A stretch of 64,000 bases of DNA from Choristoneura fumiferana (GCF_025370935.1 NC_133501.1:148869-212868), one strand, 5' to 3'. Shown: positions 33,301-44,397, counted from the first letter of the stretch. Translations and numbers: made by a program. The notes: generated by a model not told the origin, from the sequence alone.

Positions 33301-35666
33301 AAGCATCTCAAAGTATTTTCAATTGTATTTCTGTTTCTTTTTTTTGTGCAAAAAAGATTACACACATACCCACACCACAGTACCCGGCGTTAAAGATTGC
33401 ACATCGGTCTTCGGAGAAAACAATTGGCTGTTCACGAGAACATCCGAACACTGGCCACCGCCCATTAATCATCGTATTTATTAAGTGACGTTTTATATCA
33501 AATAAATACTGCACCTTTATTAACTTAATTATTTTACGTCAAGCTAATGCCATGTCATGTAAACTTCGGATATCTATAGAGAGCTGTTGTAACTACTAGA
33601 AAAAGGATATCGAAAATACAAACTAAGACATGGATGCACAGAAAAACCAGAAATAGAGACCAGCACTGGGAATCGAACCCAGGTCCTCAGCAATCCGTGC
33701 TGCGTGCTATAACCCCTACACTACTGCTGGACAGGAGTCTAGACACGAATTTTGCCTATGCATACATATCTCAGGTTGCTTATTTCTACTATGCTACTTA
33801 AGCAGCAACACTACCTGGGACCTGGGTTCGGTTCCCAGTGCTGGTCTCTTTCTCTGGTTTTTCTGTGCATCCATGTCTCAGTTTGTATTTTCGATACGGT
33901 TAAACAGGATACCCGTAAAAGTAACAAATTTGGAGTTGAAATAAAAAATACAAAAAGACTCCAAAAAATCAATCAGAAAAAGGGTAGTTCCCTCTTTTTC
34001 CTAAAGATGCCATTGTACAATTTAAAGTTTCGGGGGGTTTCAACAACACTTTATTATATATTTTCATCTAAATGCGTCCGTACTCTATTGCACCTGTACA
34101 ACTGACAAACGTCACTTAAGTAGTGTGTGACAACGCCCTACGAAACCAAAATTAGCAGATTCTTTTTCCAAAGACCGATGTGCAATCTTTATGGCCGGAT
34201 ACTGTTAATATAAGTTTTTGAGTATGGCAGCTAAATCCAGCCATTCTTTCTGCTATCAGGACGACGGCGGAGTTCCAACGCGACCTGCTGCTTATGTTCG
34301 CCAACGCTCTCATGTACAACAGTTCTGAGCATGTCATCTACCACATGACGCAGGAGTTGAGGCTAGAGGTAACACGCTGAAGCATCGTAAATGGGTTAAT
34401 AAACTTTACAGTGTAGCTGGTTGCCATGGTGGGTCACTTATAATTTATTGTATCAGGCGTTACATTAGGCGTGTACTTATGTCGTTATACGGCGACATTT
34501 GACAACTGACAGCTGTCAATACGACCTCTTTTTTAAAATCAAGACAGCCGGTGAAATAACTAGCACTTGAGGTATTCCATCTTAGGCCTCTAGGTTGGCA
34601 ACGCATCTGCAATAGGTACCTGGGGTTGCAGTTGTCTATGGGCGGTGGTGATCTCTTACCACAAGGAGACTCACTTGCTCGTTTGCCATCCAGTCGAATA
34701 AAAAAAATAAAACAAACAGGCCAAGGCACAAAACCTATTAATCTCACGAAACGTGTGGTTTGTCGAAATAAAGTTTTAAAGTTGAAAAAAAAATATATCT
34801 ATCTACAGTTAAATTTTAAATTATACATGTATTATCGATAAATATATAATATGGACCATCCCAGAAAACTTAGGTATCGAATTCTCGAAAATTACATAGT
34901 GGTTTTCATTGACATTGCAATAAAACAACCATGCCAAATTTCATGACTTTAGAGTCATGTGATTGTTTATTCGAGATGTTATCCGTATCCCGTGGGAATA
35001 TTGGGTTAAAAAGACGCCTGTGTTATTCCACACATCCAGCTATTTGCGTACCAAATTTCATCAAAATCTATCCAACAGTTTTAGCGTGAAGCAGTAACAA
35101 ACACACAGACATGTTCACGAACTTTCGCATTTATAATATTAGTAGTCACTTAAGCAGCGACACTAGCGACATCTATGCTGTAGCCCTCATCGAGAAACTT
35201 TCAGCACCCCATTGGAACTAACCGCTCACCCCGACAAGAGATGTCGTTATTAAGCAATCAAATTATTAATACAGCATAGATGTCGCTAGTGTCGCTGCTT
35301 AAGTGACTTAATAAGAAAAAACAAACAAGCTGAGATATGTGGTGCATAGGGGAAATTCTTGTCTGTATCACTCTCCAGTGGTGGTGTAGTGGTATATTGC
35401 CAGGAATGCCGAGACCTGGGTTCGATTCCCAGCGCTGGTCTTATTCTTCTGGTTTTTCTATGCATCTATATTTCAGTTTGTATTTTCGATATGGGTATTA
35501 CGGGATGACCGTAAAAGTAACAAAAAACATGGAATTGAAATAAAAAATACAAAAAGATTCCAAAAAAACAATCTTAATCTGTCCGTAGGCCATGCGGGAA
35601 CTCTCTCTGTTGGCCGCCGCCGAGTCCCGCGCGGAAGCCCGCCCGCCTGCGCCCCGTCCCCGGTAG
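24207..35666 (+). CDS. Candidate ZAD-bromodomain gene (second BRD8-type cassette)
   Basis: Seven exons: 24207-24338, 25029-25146, 26348-26582, 28910-29027, 31560-31694, 34260-34368, 35589-35666. Exons 1-2 encode a ZAD-like cysteine module, exon 3 an acidic linker, exons 4-6 a BRD8-type bromodomain (KRPMDLTTIRRNIKDG; LMYNSSEHVIYHM with the acetyl-lysine Asn), and exon 7 a short tail ending RPPAPRPR and TAG. Phases agree at every join (0/0, 0/0, 1/1, 2/2, 2/2, 0/0). With intact exon 2 the product would be 308 residues. ZAD domains dimerise chromatin regulators in insects, and BRD8 bromodomains read acetylated histones; a fusion would be a small chromatin adaptor. As assembled, exon 2 is frameshifted by two single-base losses. 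Alternatives are that exons 4-7 are a second bromodomain of BRD8 itself (as in the long human isoform), with the ZAD exons a separate gene. No transcript evidence is available to me. Confidence 0.55.
25029..25146 (+). pseudogene. ZAD exon 2, copy 2, frameshifted
   Basis: Relative to the intact copy at 3442-3561 this exon lacks one A in an AAA run and one A in an AA run, both after the CWEC pair. The frame is lost after the first lysines of KKVRAFKK and meets a stop before the donor. Both losses are in short homopolymers, which fits long-read consensus error as well as real decay. The first codon is ATC instead of ATG, showing that the ATG in the other copy is not a start. Confidence 0.6.
25317..25575 (+). 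repeat. tRNA-derived SINE family B, present only in copy 2
   Basis: Head GGCCAAGTGGTTAGAGAACC with B box GGGTTCGATTCCC. Copy 1 goes straight from CTTTTTCT to ATTGTTCTG at the matching place (near 3730). Confidence 0.82.
26348..26582 (+). CDS. Acidic linker exon of the second locus
   Basis: Seventy-eight codons after ATTCCAG in phase 0, to a GTAAGT donor in phase 1. Encodes KPPEASLSDLTTSFTETTTF, then IDDEEDKLANIKIELMETED and a Trp-containing end (DIVDWKPFLDIS). Entry phase matches the ZAD exon and exit phase matches 28910. If not spliced it would stop three codons later (CK then TAG), so a terminal exon is possible but less likely given the strong donor. No family recognised. Confidence 0.7.
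27056..27842. repeat. hAT-type non-autonomous element rich in ATCGAT
   Basis: Terminal inverted repeats TAGTGTTGCCGA and TCGGCAACACTA, flanked by an 8-bp near-duplicate (ATGTGCCT at 27048-27055, ATGTGCCA at 27843-27850). Many TATCGATAGT palindromes at 27085-27130, 27423-27515 and 27735-27800. A palindromic family C SINE (about 27165-27420) is nested inside. Confidence 0.78.
27895..28110 (-). repeat. LINE-type 3' tail, inverted copy
   Basis: Reverse-oriented relative of 9360-9640 (GGATGGCAAACGAGCAAGTG ... CAACAGTGCAAGCACTGCTG). Confidence 0.72.
28524..28691. repeat. Small hAT-type MITE
   Basis: Inverted ends CAGCGGCGTCTTTAGCC and GGTAAAGACGCCCCTG, with TGTATATG / TATATATG on the flanks as a probable 8-bp duplication. 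Confidence 0.65.
28910..29027 (+). CDS. Second bromodomain cassette, exon 1
   Basis: Enters in phase 1 after GTTTGCAG and leaves in phase 2 at GTGAGG. An acidic lead (REFSVKQEPGLADTQADEDA) is followed by ERQHSCWKRSAMLVYKR, clearly paralogous to the BRD8 exon at 15424-15538. Confidence 0.9.
29028..31559. other. Intron between second-cassette exons 1 and 2
   Basis: No exon recognised. 30160-30970 holds an interspersed repeat (GGGTGTTATAAGTTTGACCG ... ATAATGGTACGGAACCCTTC). 31195-31440 is a partial repeat (TCTTGCAAGTTAAATTTGAC) also found at 14050-14290. The rest is unassigned. Confidence 0.5.
31560..31694 (+). CDS. Second bromodomain cassette, exon 2
   Basis: The 135-bp exon enters and leaves in phase 2, the same length and phase as 16563-16697. 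Encodes LTAHKYACHFLRPVSDDLAP and KRPMDLTTIRRNIKDGVIR. It is diverged at many positions from the first cassette, so this duplication is far older than the near-identical segment next to it. Confidence 0.92.
32231..32651. repeat. 421-bp element with GAGGGCTATCG ends, copy 1
   Basis: Inverted ends CAATGAGGGCTATCG and CGATAGCCCTCATTG. The element at 61869-62289 is nearly identical over its full length, indicating recent activity. No open frame of useful size. Confidence 0.85.
33384..34198. repeat. DNA transposon remnant interrupted by a SINE
   Basis: Ends are inverted (TAAAGATTGCACATCGGTCT and complement), bordered by TA. The sister copy at 48194-48789 lacks the SINE. The SINE occupies 33607-33974 with AGAAAAAGG duplicated exactly on both sides (33598-33606, 33975-33983). 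Confidence 0.85.
33607..33974. repeat. Palindromic tRNA-like SINE family C, nested
   Basis: Two inverted tRNA-like halves (TGGGAATCGAACCCAGGTCC on the left, GGACCTGGGTTCGGTTCCC on the right) and the 3' end GACTCCAAAAAATCAATC. The 9-bp target duplication and the uninterrupted sister site prove insertion. Confidence 0.85.
34260..34368 (+). CDS. Second bromodomain cassette, exon 3
   Basis: The 109-bp exon enters in phase 2 and leaves in phase 0, as does 19171-19279. Encodes TTAEFQRDLLLMFANALMYN and SSEHVIYHMTQELRLE, keeping the acetyl-lysine-binding Asn. Confidence 0.92.
34540..34700 (+). repeat. LINE-type 3' tail / SINE, partial
   Basis: Shorter copy of the 9360-9640 family, ending GCCATCCAGTCGAATAAAAA. 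Confidence 0.7.
34860..35140 (+). repeat. LINE-like interspersed tail
   Basis: Contains ACCAAATTTCATCAAAATCT and ends in CGCATTTATAATATTAGTAG. Confidence 0.65.
35143..35307. repeat. Hairpin element, CACTTAAGCAGCGACACTAG ends
   Basis: Left arm AGTCACTTAAGCAGCGACAC and right arm TAGTGTCGCTGCTTAAGTGAC are inverted complements; a related sequence sits at 7190-7290. Confidence 0.7.
35375..35577 (+). repeat. tRNA-like SINE family C ending at a splice site
   Basis: Single (non-palindromic) copy with TGGTGTAGTGG and GGTTCGATTCCC, tail CCAAAAAAACAATCTTAA. Only about 11 bases separate it from the acceptor AG at 35587-35588 of the terminal exon. Confidence 0.78.
35589..35666 (+). CDS. Second bromodomain cassette, terminal exon
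   Basis: Twenty-five codons and a TAG stop. Begins AMRELSLLAAAESRAEARPP, parallel to AQSQLGMLLAAQAHAG in the first cassette, but the basic KRRR tail is replaced by a short Pro/Arg end. A SINE ends only about 11 bases upstream of the acceptor. An AATAAA lies downstream near 36239. Confidence 0.85.
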   Translation, partial: AMRELSLLAAAESRAEARPPAPRPR

Positions 35667-36802
35667 CACCAACTTGGTAATCATCTCAGCCGTAGGACAT
35701 AAGCTTCCCAAATAGTCCAGTTGCTTCGGTTGGAAGCGGCCTGGCCCTATACTTCATCATCATCCCAGCCTATATACGCCCCACTGCTGGGCACAGGCCT
35801 CATAAATTACGTCCCGTCTGCAAAATGTCCCGTTCGCAAAACGTCCCTTCCGCAAAATGTCCTTCCTTTCAATCCATTTAAAATACGACGCGCAAACAAC
35901 GTTAAACTTTGATGACATTAGTGTTACCAGTGCAAGAAATTAGTTCTATTGGTTTTCCGTAATAGGGCGAGGTTTTTTATAATTCTGGCCAGCCTTTAAT
36001 TTACTTCCAAATCTAGTATATAGGGCATTATGTGTCAAACTAAGTCATACATAACTAACTAATCAAAATCGTAAACTTTAAGAAACTCTGCTCATCTTCC
36101 GTGACATTTATTTGATTTGTAATTTTTTTATTTGTAAATTTTGACAGTTGCTGTGACACTACCAGTACTACTGTTTTGGTAAATTTAAATCATTCGGTCC
36201 TTTTATCTTTGCAGTGTCTATTGTTTCTGATGTCCTATCAATAAAGGGATAAGTTCCAGTTAACCTTTGCTCGCCTTCCAACAATGTAGCATTTGTTTTT
36301 TTGTCATTTTTGTGTTTGCAAATTGGACAATCATGCTTGTAATTTTGAAATTTTGACATATTTGTTTTGTGCTTGTATCAAATTTGTACTGATTTACTAT
36401 GTATTTCTGAATATCTACCAAAGAAAGTGAAATGGGTAAAATATAAATAATAATAAAATACAATAACAACACAACACACACCACACACACACACACACCA
36501 CAACACACACACACATACATAAAGGATTTTCATAAAATAAAAATAGCCTAAACCAATATATTCGCTTTATAACATAACGAACACATTTTGATCTAAGAGA
36601 GAAATAGAACAAAAAATAACCTATTCTAAACGTTTTTAGGGTACATTTTGATCTTGTATTCAACCTTTCAGTTTCTCCGAATATATGTCAAATGACCATT
36701 ATGAATTTTGTTCATTATGCTTTACAAATTTTTTTATGTATTTTGACGCGTTCCATGTGACATACAAATTCTCGAATTAATTGTGTAAAATTACATCTGT
36801 AA

Positions 36803-36956
36803 GGCCGGCTCACACGTTGGCAATAACGTTGGCCGAAGCGGGACGCGGTTATACGGTGGAATGAGATGTATATATTCATCCAATGTATCCATCCCATTCC
36901 ACCTTATAACCGCGTCCCGCTTAGGGCCAACGTTGGTGCCAACGTGTGGAGCGGCC
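36803..36956. repeat. Palindromic MITE, TAA target duplication
   Basis: Ends GGCCGGCTCACACGTTGG and CCAACGTGTGGAGCGGCC, TAA on both sides. PIF/Harbinger-like. Confidence 0.85.
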
Positions 36957-37213
36957 TAATGTGGACACACACAAGTCACGAATGGTTCTATGTATTTATG
37001 ATAAATGTACTATGCGTTCCATGTCTGAGGCAGCCCGTGTAATTTAATTACCAATTAGTGATAAGCGCTATTGTTTCATTGTCTCATACAAACATGTTTA
37101 GTCATAAGGAATAAAGTGATATTTTGTTTATAACTTTACTTTATTATACAAATTTAAAGAGTCGTCATGGAATTATTAAACCCCAATTTTGAGCCTTATC
37201 ACTGGCAATTTAA

Positions 37214-37241
37214 CAGAGAGAGAGAGACAGAGAGAGAGAGA

Positions 37242-37295
<54 letters not shown>
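37214..37295 (+). repeat. (GA)n microsatellite
   Basis: About 80 bp of imperfect GA dinucleotides. Confidence 0.9.
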
Positions 37296-38176
37296 ACAGC
37301 AAGCGCGCAACGCTTCCATCGCGAAGTGAGTCGTCTAATCTCGCATTAAGTATAATCAGAGGGGCTACTATGAATTTCGAAAATCGAAGTTCGTATCGTA
37401 CAGTCGCCATCAGATACATATATCGGAACGACCAAGGTGTCTAAATATTTGAGTAGGAATAAATTTCAATAAATCCTGCACGCTGCAAATACCATTTATA
37501 TCATAACTACTGCAAAGCCATAATCATCTAAGCACTCTGTTTTTCTTTGCATACGTCCAGCTAAAAATATCTGATCACAAAATGTCAAACGTATCCAAGC
37601 AATAAGGGCGTTTACAAAGATTTGCACCAATTTTTTTTTTTTTTTTATTTATTTATTTATTCCAATAAAATTACACAGCATTACAGTAATTTACCAATAC
37701 GCTGCGAAATTAAAAAAAAATATACACAAAATAAAACAAAATAAAAAACAGAAATAGAAAGAATTAACTTAAGAAAAAATACTAGATTGCCTATCATCCA
37801 TCATCTCACAAAATCTCAGACATTCATGGCATACAGTCGACCAAGGATTATAGGTACTACGTATGACATGACATGTCATGTTTATAGATATATTATCCGA
37901 CACAAGGTATATTTTCCTCAGATGACCAGATCTTTGTGAAATCACTTATTTCTTAATACCTGTTTGACTTTTTTTTGTGTGATCCGATATTTGCAAACCG
38001 ATATTTGGACGTATGCAAAGAAAGTATTGAAAAACTTCGTGTTTAGATGTTATGGAATTGCAATAGCTGATATAAATGGTTTTTACAGTGTGCCGAATTT
38101 ATTGAAATTTGTTCTTGCTCAGAAATATTTGGATACCTTAGCCGCTACGATAAATCTGATGGCGAATGTACTAGCG

Positions 38177-38314
38177 TACAGTCAACGCCATAAATAGGTG
38201 ATCATTTCTGTACCTTGTCCCTTTCAGTCGTTACACAATTTGGTATGGCACTTCAAACATGACCTTAGAGTGACAAGGTACAAAAGTGATCACTTATTTA
38301 TGACGTTGACTGTA
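38177..38314. repeat. Mariner-type MITE, TACAGTCAACG ends
   Basis: Inverted ends TACAGTCAACGCCATAAATA and complement with TA borders. A partial relative is at 39953-39993. Confidence 0.75.
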
Positions 38315-40133
38315 CTAGTCTGCGAGCGTCGACACGCGACACATCGAGGGAAAAAGTCGCAGAGACCTCCGCAAAATGTCCCCTAGTGAAACCCAGGCTT
38401 TGACCGGCTCCGATATTTTTTTTAACTAACTAACCGGTGGACTAATTATATAATTTTCAGGAATGGAGCCTATTAAGGTAAGTTTAAGGGATGAAAAATA
38501 AAAGGCATATCCTCGTCTATAATATACATTTTACTTATATCTTACGTCTTACAACCTCGCCGCGATCGGCAGTGATACATTTCGCTTACTCCTTACATAA
38601 ATTCCAATCAATGTCAAAATCATTATTTAGCGCAACAAGGTTTAAATGAACGTGAAGGCACTGATAGCCTCCATTAGTCGAGTCAAAGAAATATCAGTTA
38701 AACATGTCAGTTCATGTGTTCCACATACGGTACACGATAAAAAACCCACACATCCAGCGTAACACAAGGCTAACCCTAGACACAGCGTTGGATACATAAA
38801 TGTTTACAGGACAAAGTATTCCATAGTTGATGTTCACATATGGCACACTGTTAGCCAGTCATTTAAGCAAATAAACTGGTAACAGTCATTCGAGAAACGA
38901 GTTCCAATCTACTTTAAGTAAACTGAAGGATTCCAACTAAAACGGAGGAATAGAAGGAATATCAACTTTATGAAACTTAGTACGGCAACGTTCTAAGGCG
39001 AGTTAAAATACAAATGGTTCGATAACCATACGTACCAACCATCAGTTGTAACAACTATCGCTTATGCCAAATTCCAAATTCCTTGAAACATAAAAAGTGA
39101 CCTGCCTTTTTATAATAATCGTAGCACAAACTAAAATCCACGTTCATAAAAACCCTTACAACACTTGTAGAACGACAAGCATAGGTGGCGCCACTAGTCA
39201 TAATTGTTTACTAGAAACGCCATCTAGCGGTGCAAGCTGGTACTTGTTGCTCGTTCTGTCAATATAAGTTATTATTCACAAACACTCGCGACAGACGGCG
39301 CCATAAATCACTGTATTTGTGGGTCAATTTTTTTTTCTTGTTAGTTATTCTGGCCCGTTGTCTAAGAGACAACAGTTACAGAGTTTCTTTAATAGACTGT
39401 CAAGTAAATGCAATATGCTAGAGTCATAGCTGCAAAAATGTTTTCAAGTCACCATATTAAAGGGTTAATCGTAACTAATGATTATACTATTACATAACTA
39501 AATTATATATCACTTATATTTGTCACATTTAAAATAACCCAATTAATACGCAGCAAAACAATGCGTATCTACGTCTGTGTGACGTCACGTATAAACATTG
39601 CAAGTGGGAGAGAGCACGTTTTACTGCACCGTCTGTCGCAAGTCTTTGTGTATACTATAGTTTAAGGTACACCAGCTGGGAACGCGCCATGCGTTTAAAA
39701 TGTATACAAAACTAATAATAAGATTAATAGAAATTATATCGCGTATCTCCTTCCACAGTCGATGTCTCATTTCGCCTATCCCGTTGCTAATAAGCACAAG
39801 TTATTTTGTTTTCTATAACTTTTAATAGATAACTGTACTTATCAATTAATTGCAGTAAAGCAGTTCTAATAATGCTGTACGTGCCCATGGACGGCGGTGA
39901 TCACTTACCATCAGGTGACCCGTATGCTCGTTTGCCAGCTATTTGATAAAAAAGTGACAAGGTACAAAAGTAATCTTATTTATAACGTTGACTGTTGCAG
40001 CATAATGCTGAGTCAAGTTCCTTTTCGACATCATCAAATGTTTTTATGTCATTATAGGCTGCGCTGGAGAAATAAATATATGTCTTTTTACACTTGCGCG
40101 ATCGCATTTATAGCTCGCATAACATTTCTATTA

Positions 40134-40394
40134 TCGAAAATACAAACTGAGACATGGATGCACAGAAAAACCAGAAAAAGAGACCAGCGCTGTCCAGCGG
40201 TGGTGTAGGGGTTATAGCACGCAGCACGGATTGCTGAGGACCTGGGTTCGATTCCCAGCGCTGGTCTCTTTTTCTGGTTTTTCTGTGCATCCATGTCTCG
40301 GTTTGTATTTTCGATATGGTTTCACGGGATACCCGTAAAAGTAACAAATTTGGAGTTGAAATAAAAAATACAAAAAGACTCCAAAAAACCAATC
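40134..40394. repeat. Palindromic tRNA-like SINE family C, 12-bp duplication
   Basis: ACATTTCTATTA is duplicated exactly (40122-40133, 40395-40406). The left half is a short inverted fragment; the right half has TGGTGTAGGGG, GGGTTCGATTCCC and tail GACTCCAAAAAACCAATC. Confidence 0.88.
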
Positions 40395-40483
40395 ACATTT
40401 CTATTACTCTTATTATCATTTCTGTGCTTATGCCGTTGTCACAATCTTGTATTTAAACGCACACGTGCATTGGCGACGCTTCA

Positions 40484-40861
40484 GGCACTTGTCCCACTGC
40501 CGACGATGAGCGAGAAGCGAGCAGAGCGAGTAACTAGAAACGAGTGGGCGAGCAGTGAAAAGCGAGTGTTTGAGTACGACGGGCGATTACTTGCTCTACT
40601 CGCTCGAGCCGGGCGGCCGCCAAGCTAACAGCGCTGAGCGAGTATCGCTGAGCTAGTTTTATAGCTCAGCGAGTCTTAGCTCTTGTCGCTGCGACAAATG
40701 ATGTAAGAGCGAGTTCTCGCCGGCAGTGTGAACCGCCAGCGATCAACTATCAATATATGTGTCTCTTTTACTCACACAGGATCTTATATCTTTTGTTCGT
40801 TTCTAGAGCGAGAAAATAGTCGATAGCCAATCGTTTCCTCGCCGGCGGTGTTACAACTGCC
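40484..40861. repeat. MITE, GGCACTTGTCCCAC family, copy 1
   Basis: Ends GGCACTTGTCCCACTGCCGA and GCCGGCGGTG...CTGCC, flanked by TCA. Interior carries many GAGCGAG motifs. Sister at 53729-54108. Confidence 0.82.
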
Positions 40862-41024
40862 TCAAGCTGCCCAGCCGGCAGCGACTATGTCATATTCTAC
40901 GTCGTTGCTAAGACATCCGTTATTATTAGGCCGCTTCGTTTTATAAATAAACAAAACGGCACTCGTCAAGTCATTATAATCATTAAGTCGTAATCGTGTA
41001 TGTCAAAATTTTCATCATTATTAT

Positions 41025-41165
41025 TATATCAGCTGTAGGACGTCCACCGTTGGACATAGATCTCCAGTTGCTACGGTTGGAAGCGGCCTGCCTGCATCCA
41101 CCGTAAACCCGCGGCTCTAAAAAGTCATTCGTCCATCTTGATGGACGTCCTACGCTGCGAAATAT
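41025..41165 (-). repeat. RTE-type LINE remnant, 3' coding end
   Basis: On the minus strand this decays from the same reverse-transcriptase C-terminal sequence as 63742-63960 (GCCGCGGGTTTACGGTGGAT, then CAACTGGAGATCTATGTCC). Confidence 0.65.
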
Positions 41166-41509
41166 ACATGTCAATATTTTAGAAAATTATAAATTTTTGC
41201 TTCCACAGTTTGACAGTAAAGAGTAGAAGGGTGCGGTTATTTTACGCCCTGTAATTGTCAACAACAATGCGCGAGCAGATAATTCGTGCCCTCATGTACA
41301 TATTATTATGTATTCGGTACATGAATTATCAGATCGTATATTATTGTCGTACATACCATGTCGACAATTACTAAGGCGTACATTTACCACACCAAAAGAG
41401 GACCAAATTTCTTCATACAAAATTGTTGTCATATTCAAGCAAAACATAAGGCTACGTACACACTACGCGGCTAACCGCATAGTGCGTACATAGCCCAAGT
41501 AAACATTAA

Positions 41510-42194
41510 CAGCCTTATTCATAAAAAGTTAGAGCCTCCTTGAAGGCTCCTTGAAGGCCCGATGCTAAAAAACATGATTCATAAACGTCTGTTAGCGCTA
41601 ATCAGTCGATCAAGGCTCTGCTAAAGTTAGAGGACCGTAGACCCTCCTTTATCTCCCTGCTAAGTCACAAAATGGCCGCCACAAGTTTGAACAGCTGACT
41701 TTGACAAGAGCAAAAATCCATACCGAAGATATTTATAGTGAAGGCAGGGCTACGCAGATTTAAAAAAAAAAACTGGAAAATTTATTTTCAGGAATTTGTA
41801 TTTAAAAATCCTCTAAATTAGCAACAATAAATTAACAATAAATATGAAAAAAAAATTAGGATGATTAACATAATTATGGCTTTTTGCACAACATAAACAT
41901 GCGAATCGGAAATGGCGGGAAAACAAACATCTCGCTTTTTATTTTTTTTCCTGCTAATTTGCTGTCACTGCTGTCAATTTTTTTTTAAATTATCGATTAG
42001 GCCATTTTTGTCTTGATTTGTCAAGGTGGCCAACATAACGCGTCTAATCCGTCTATCAGCAGCTCAACAACTAGCAGACTGCTAGCAAGTGTTTATGAAT
42101 CATACTTCTTGACATCCGTCTATTAAGCTTAATCAGTCTGCTAAGTAACAGACGCGATCAAACCTCAATTAAGGTTTTTTTATGAATAAGGCTG
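41510..42194. repeat. Non-autonomous DNA transposon, TAA target duplication
   Basis: Inverted ends CAGCCTTATTCATAAAAA and TTTTTATGAATAAGGCTG, TAA at both borders (41507-41509, 42195-42197). The core is AT-rich without an open frame. Confidence 0.82.
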
Positions 42195-44397
42195 TAAATT
42201 TCTACTCTTTACTGAAGAACTGGAGGCGTCGCCCTAATGTAAACCCTCTTAATTTAATACTAATAAATTAATATAATTATTGCTCCAACCTAAATATTTG
42301 TTTGAGCCCTTATTCTGAGTAAAATTATCTACGATTTCGACGTTCTAGGGAACGAATATCGCGCTTATAATGGACAGTGACTTCACCCCAAACACGTTTC
42401 AATATTATTGTTACCTCCCATCACAAATATCTGGTGCATAAGCTAGACACCAAGAACTTAACCGAGAGGTAAGAAAATAAAGTAAATTGAATTACCATCA
42501 CCCAAATAATGGTCTATCAATTTTAAAACAAGCTCCTATCAAATGAATATGTCGCTTAAGTCGAACTTTCAAGTTGAGAGACACGTCTATTGGCATTATT
42601 GTTTTATGACATGCAAACGATTATCAACTTTAGGGTGGTACACCACATATTTGGCTGATGGTACATTTTTTTAACCTTGTCTAGAGATCTGAACCTGTTT
42701 ATTTATTCCTGCCTAAATCTATGACAAATCACTATGGAATTTGTCACTGTCCATTTATCAGCCTTTCGTAAAAAAGGAAGGTTGCTATAGGTGTAATTTG
42801 ACTAGTAGTAAGTTATTCCAGTTGAATCCTGTTCACAAAATCTTTTCCCAGTTGTTTGCAGCCTGTGGTCACCTTTTTTATGAATTTTCTATAATTTGAT
42901 GACATTTTCGAATATGTTGTAGACGTCCTGCACTTCTACTAGATAACATGGAAACTGAAACAAAATCTTCTACAGTGCTTTCATTTTAGCATGGTGCGGG
43001 TGACAGCTATCAATACCACAGACTAAAGAGTAAAAGTGCCGAAACTTGAGTCGATAAAAATAATAATTTAAAATCTTAATCATGATTAATGTCATCATTA
43101 ATCCGATTATTACGCTAATTTTAATGAGACTATTAGTGAAATTCTAGGTTGGAATATTATTTGCCACTGTAAGGCTAAACACACTAACAGCCTCCTGAAG
43201 ATGATAGCTGTAAGAGATGAGTGCTCTATAATGCAAAATTTAATTAATACCACACTATCACTCGTCCAATATGTATACTAACATAGTTATAAGCAAATTA
43301 CTAATAATGTATGGATCTTTGTTGTCTGAATAAATAAATGAATTATTATTATTATTATTATTATTAAACGGAGTTTGCAAGACAATTCGTTACTTACCAA
43401 TTAACAAGTAACGATATAACTCAAGATCCATTAGGTCCCATCACTAAACGAGTATCTGGTGTTACGTTAAATGCATATTACGTTTATTCACTTAATTATG
43501 CTTTGAATTTTATAAATTAATTATAAAAATCTGATAGGTTAAATTTATTGCGTATAACATAGTTCTTTATGTTCAAATATTTCACGCCAGTCATATTCAG
43601 GCTACAACTGACATATACTTCCATATATTTAGACCGCAGCAACTTTTTTTTTTAGTAAAACGAAACATGCATCAAGTGTCACCCAAACCATGAAAGTACT
43701 GTACCATTTCAAAAAAATGTGCCCACGAAATAAAAGCTCGAATGATCCTAGCCTGCTCTACCACATTCGTAGTAATTCGCACTCACAGAGTAAGTCACAG
43801 GATTGAGAAAAATCCAGCTGGAAATAACTCGTAGAAGATAGATACAAAAGTGTCTAATAGAAAGAAAAGTGTTATGTAAGAAGGAGAAAATCTGATGAAC
43901 GAAATGATTTTTGCAACGCAATAGTATTAACAAGAATAGAAAATAGAGAAATGGTTGTGAACAAAATCGTTCGGTACAAACAAGAGTTACAAATCTTATA
44001 AATAGCGACGAAACACTGAGTCAGATTCTAATAAAAAAAACTTATATATAAGAGGGTTTTCTTTTAGATTACGAAGGTTCTAGAATCCCGATATTTTACT
44101 CTAATTCGTCTGGAAGCGTCTGGATTTTTATCTTCGTTTCGTTTTATGGGTTTCTAAATTTTTGACCGAACTCCGTTTATTCTGCGAACAAAAACACATT
44201 AAAGTCAAAGTACTTATTGTGCGTTACAGGTTAATGAACTGATAACAATTACTTTGCTCCCTTACTACAGGTCTAATTTGAACAATAAAATGAAAAAAAA
44301 GAAGAATTGAAATAAAAATTAAAAAAATATATATATTTACTGGCGGGCTGTGCTGGTTTCATTATAAAATACCTAATTGTAACAACTATCTGTGATG

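Noticed and set aside
37167..37349. Open frame rich in Arg/Glu
   Set aside because: It is simply the translation of a GA microsatellite.
40195..40270. tRNA-like sequence GGTGTAGGGGTTATAGC ... GGGTTCGATTCCC
   Set aside because: It is half of a palindromic SINE with a 12-bp target duplication and is not an isolated tRNA gene.
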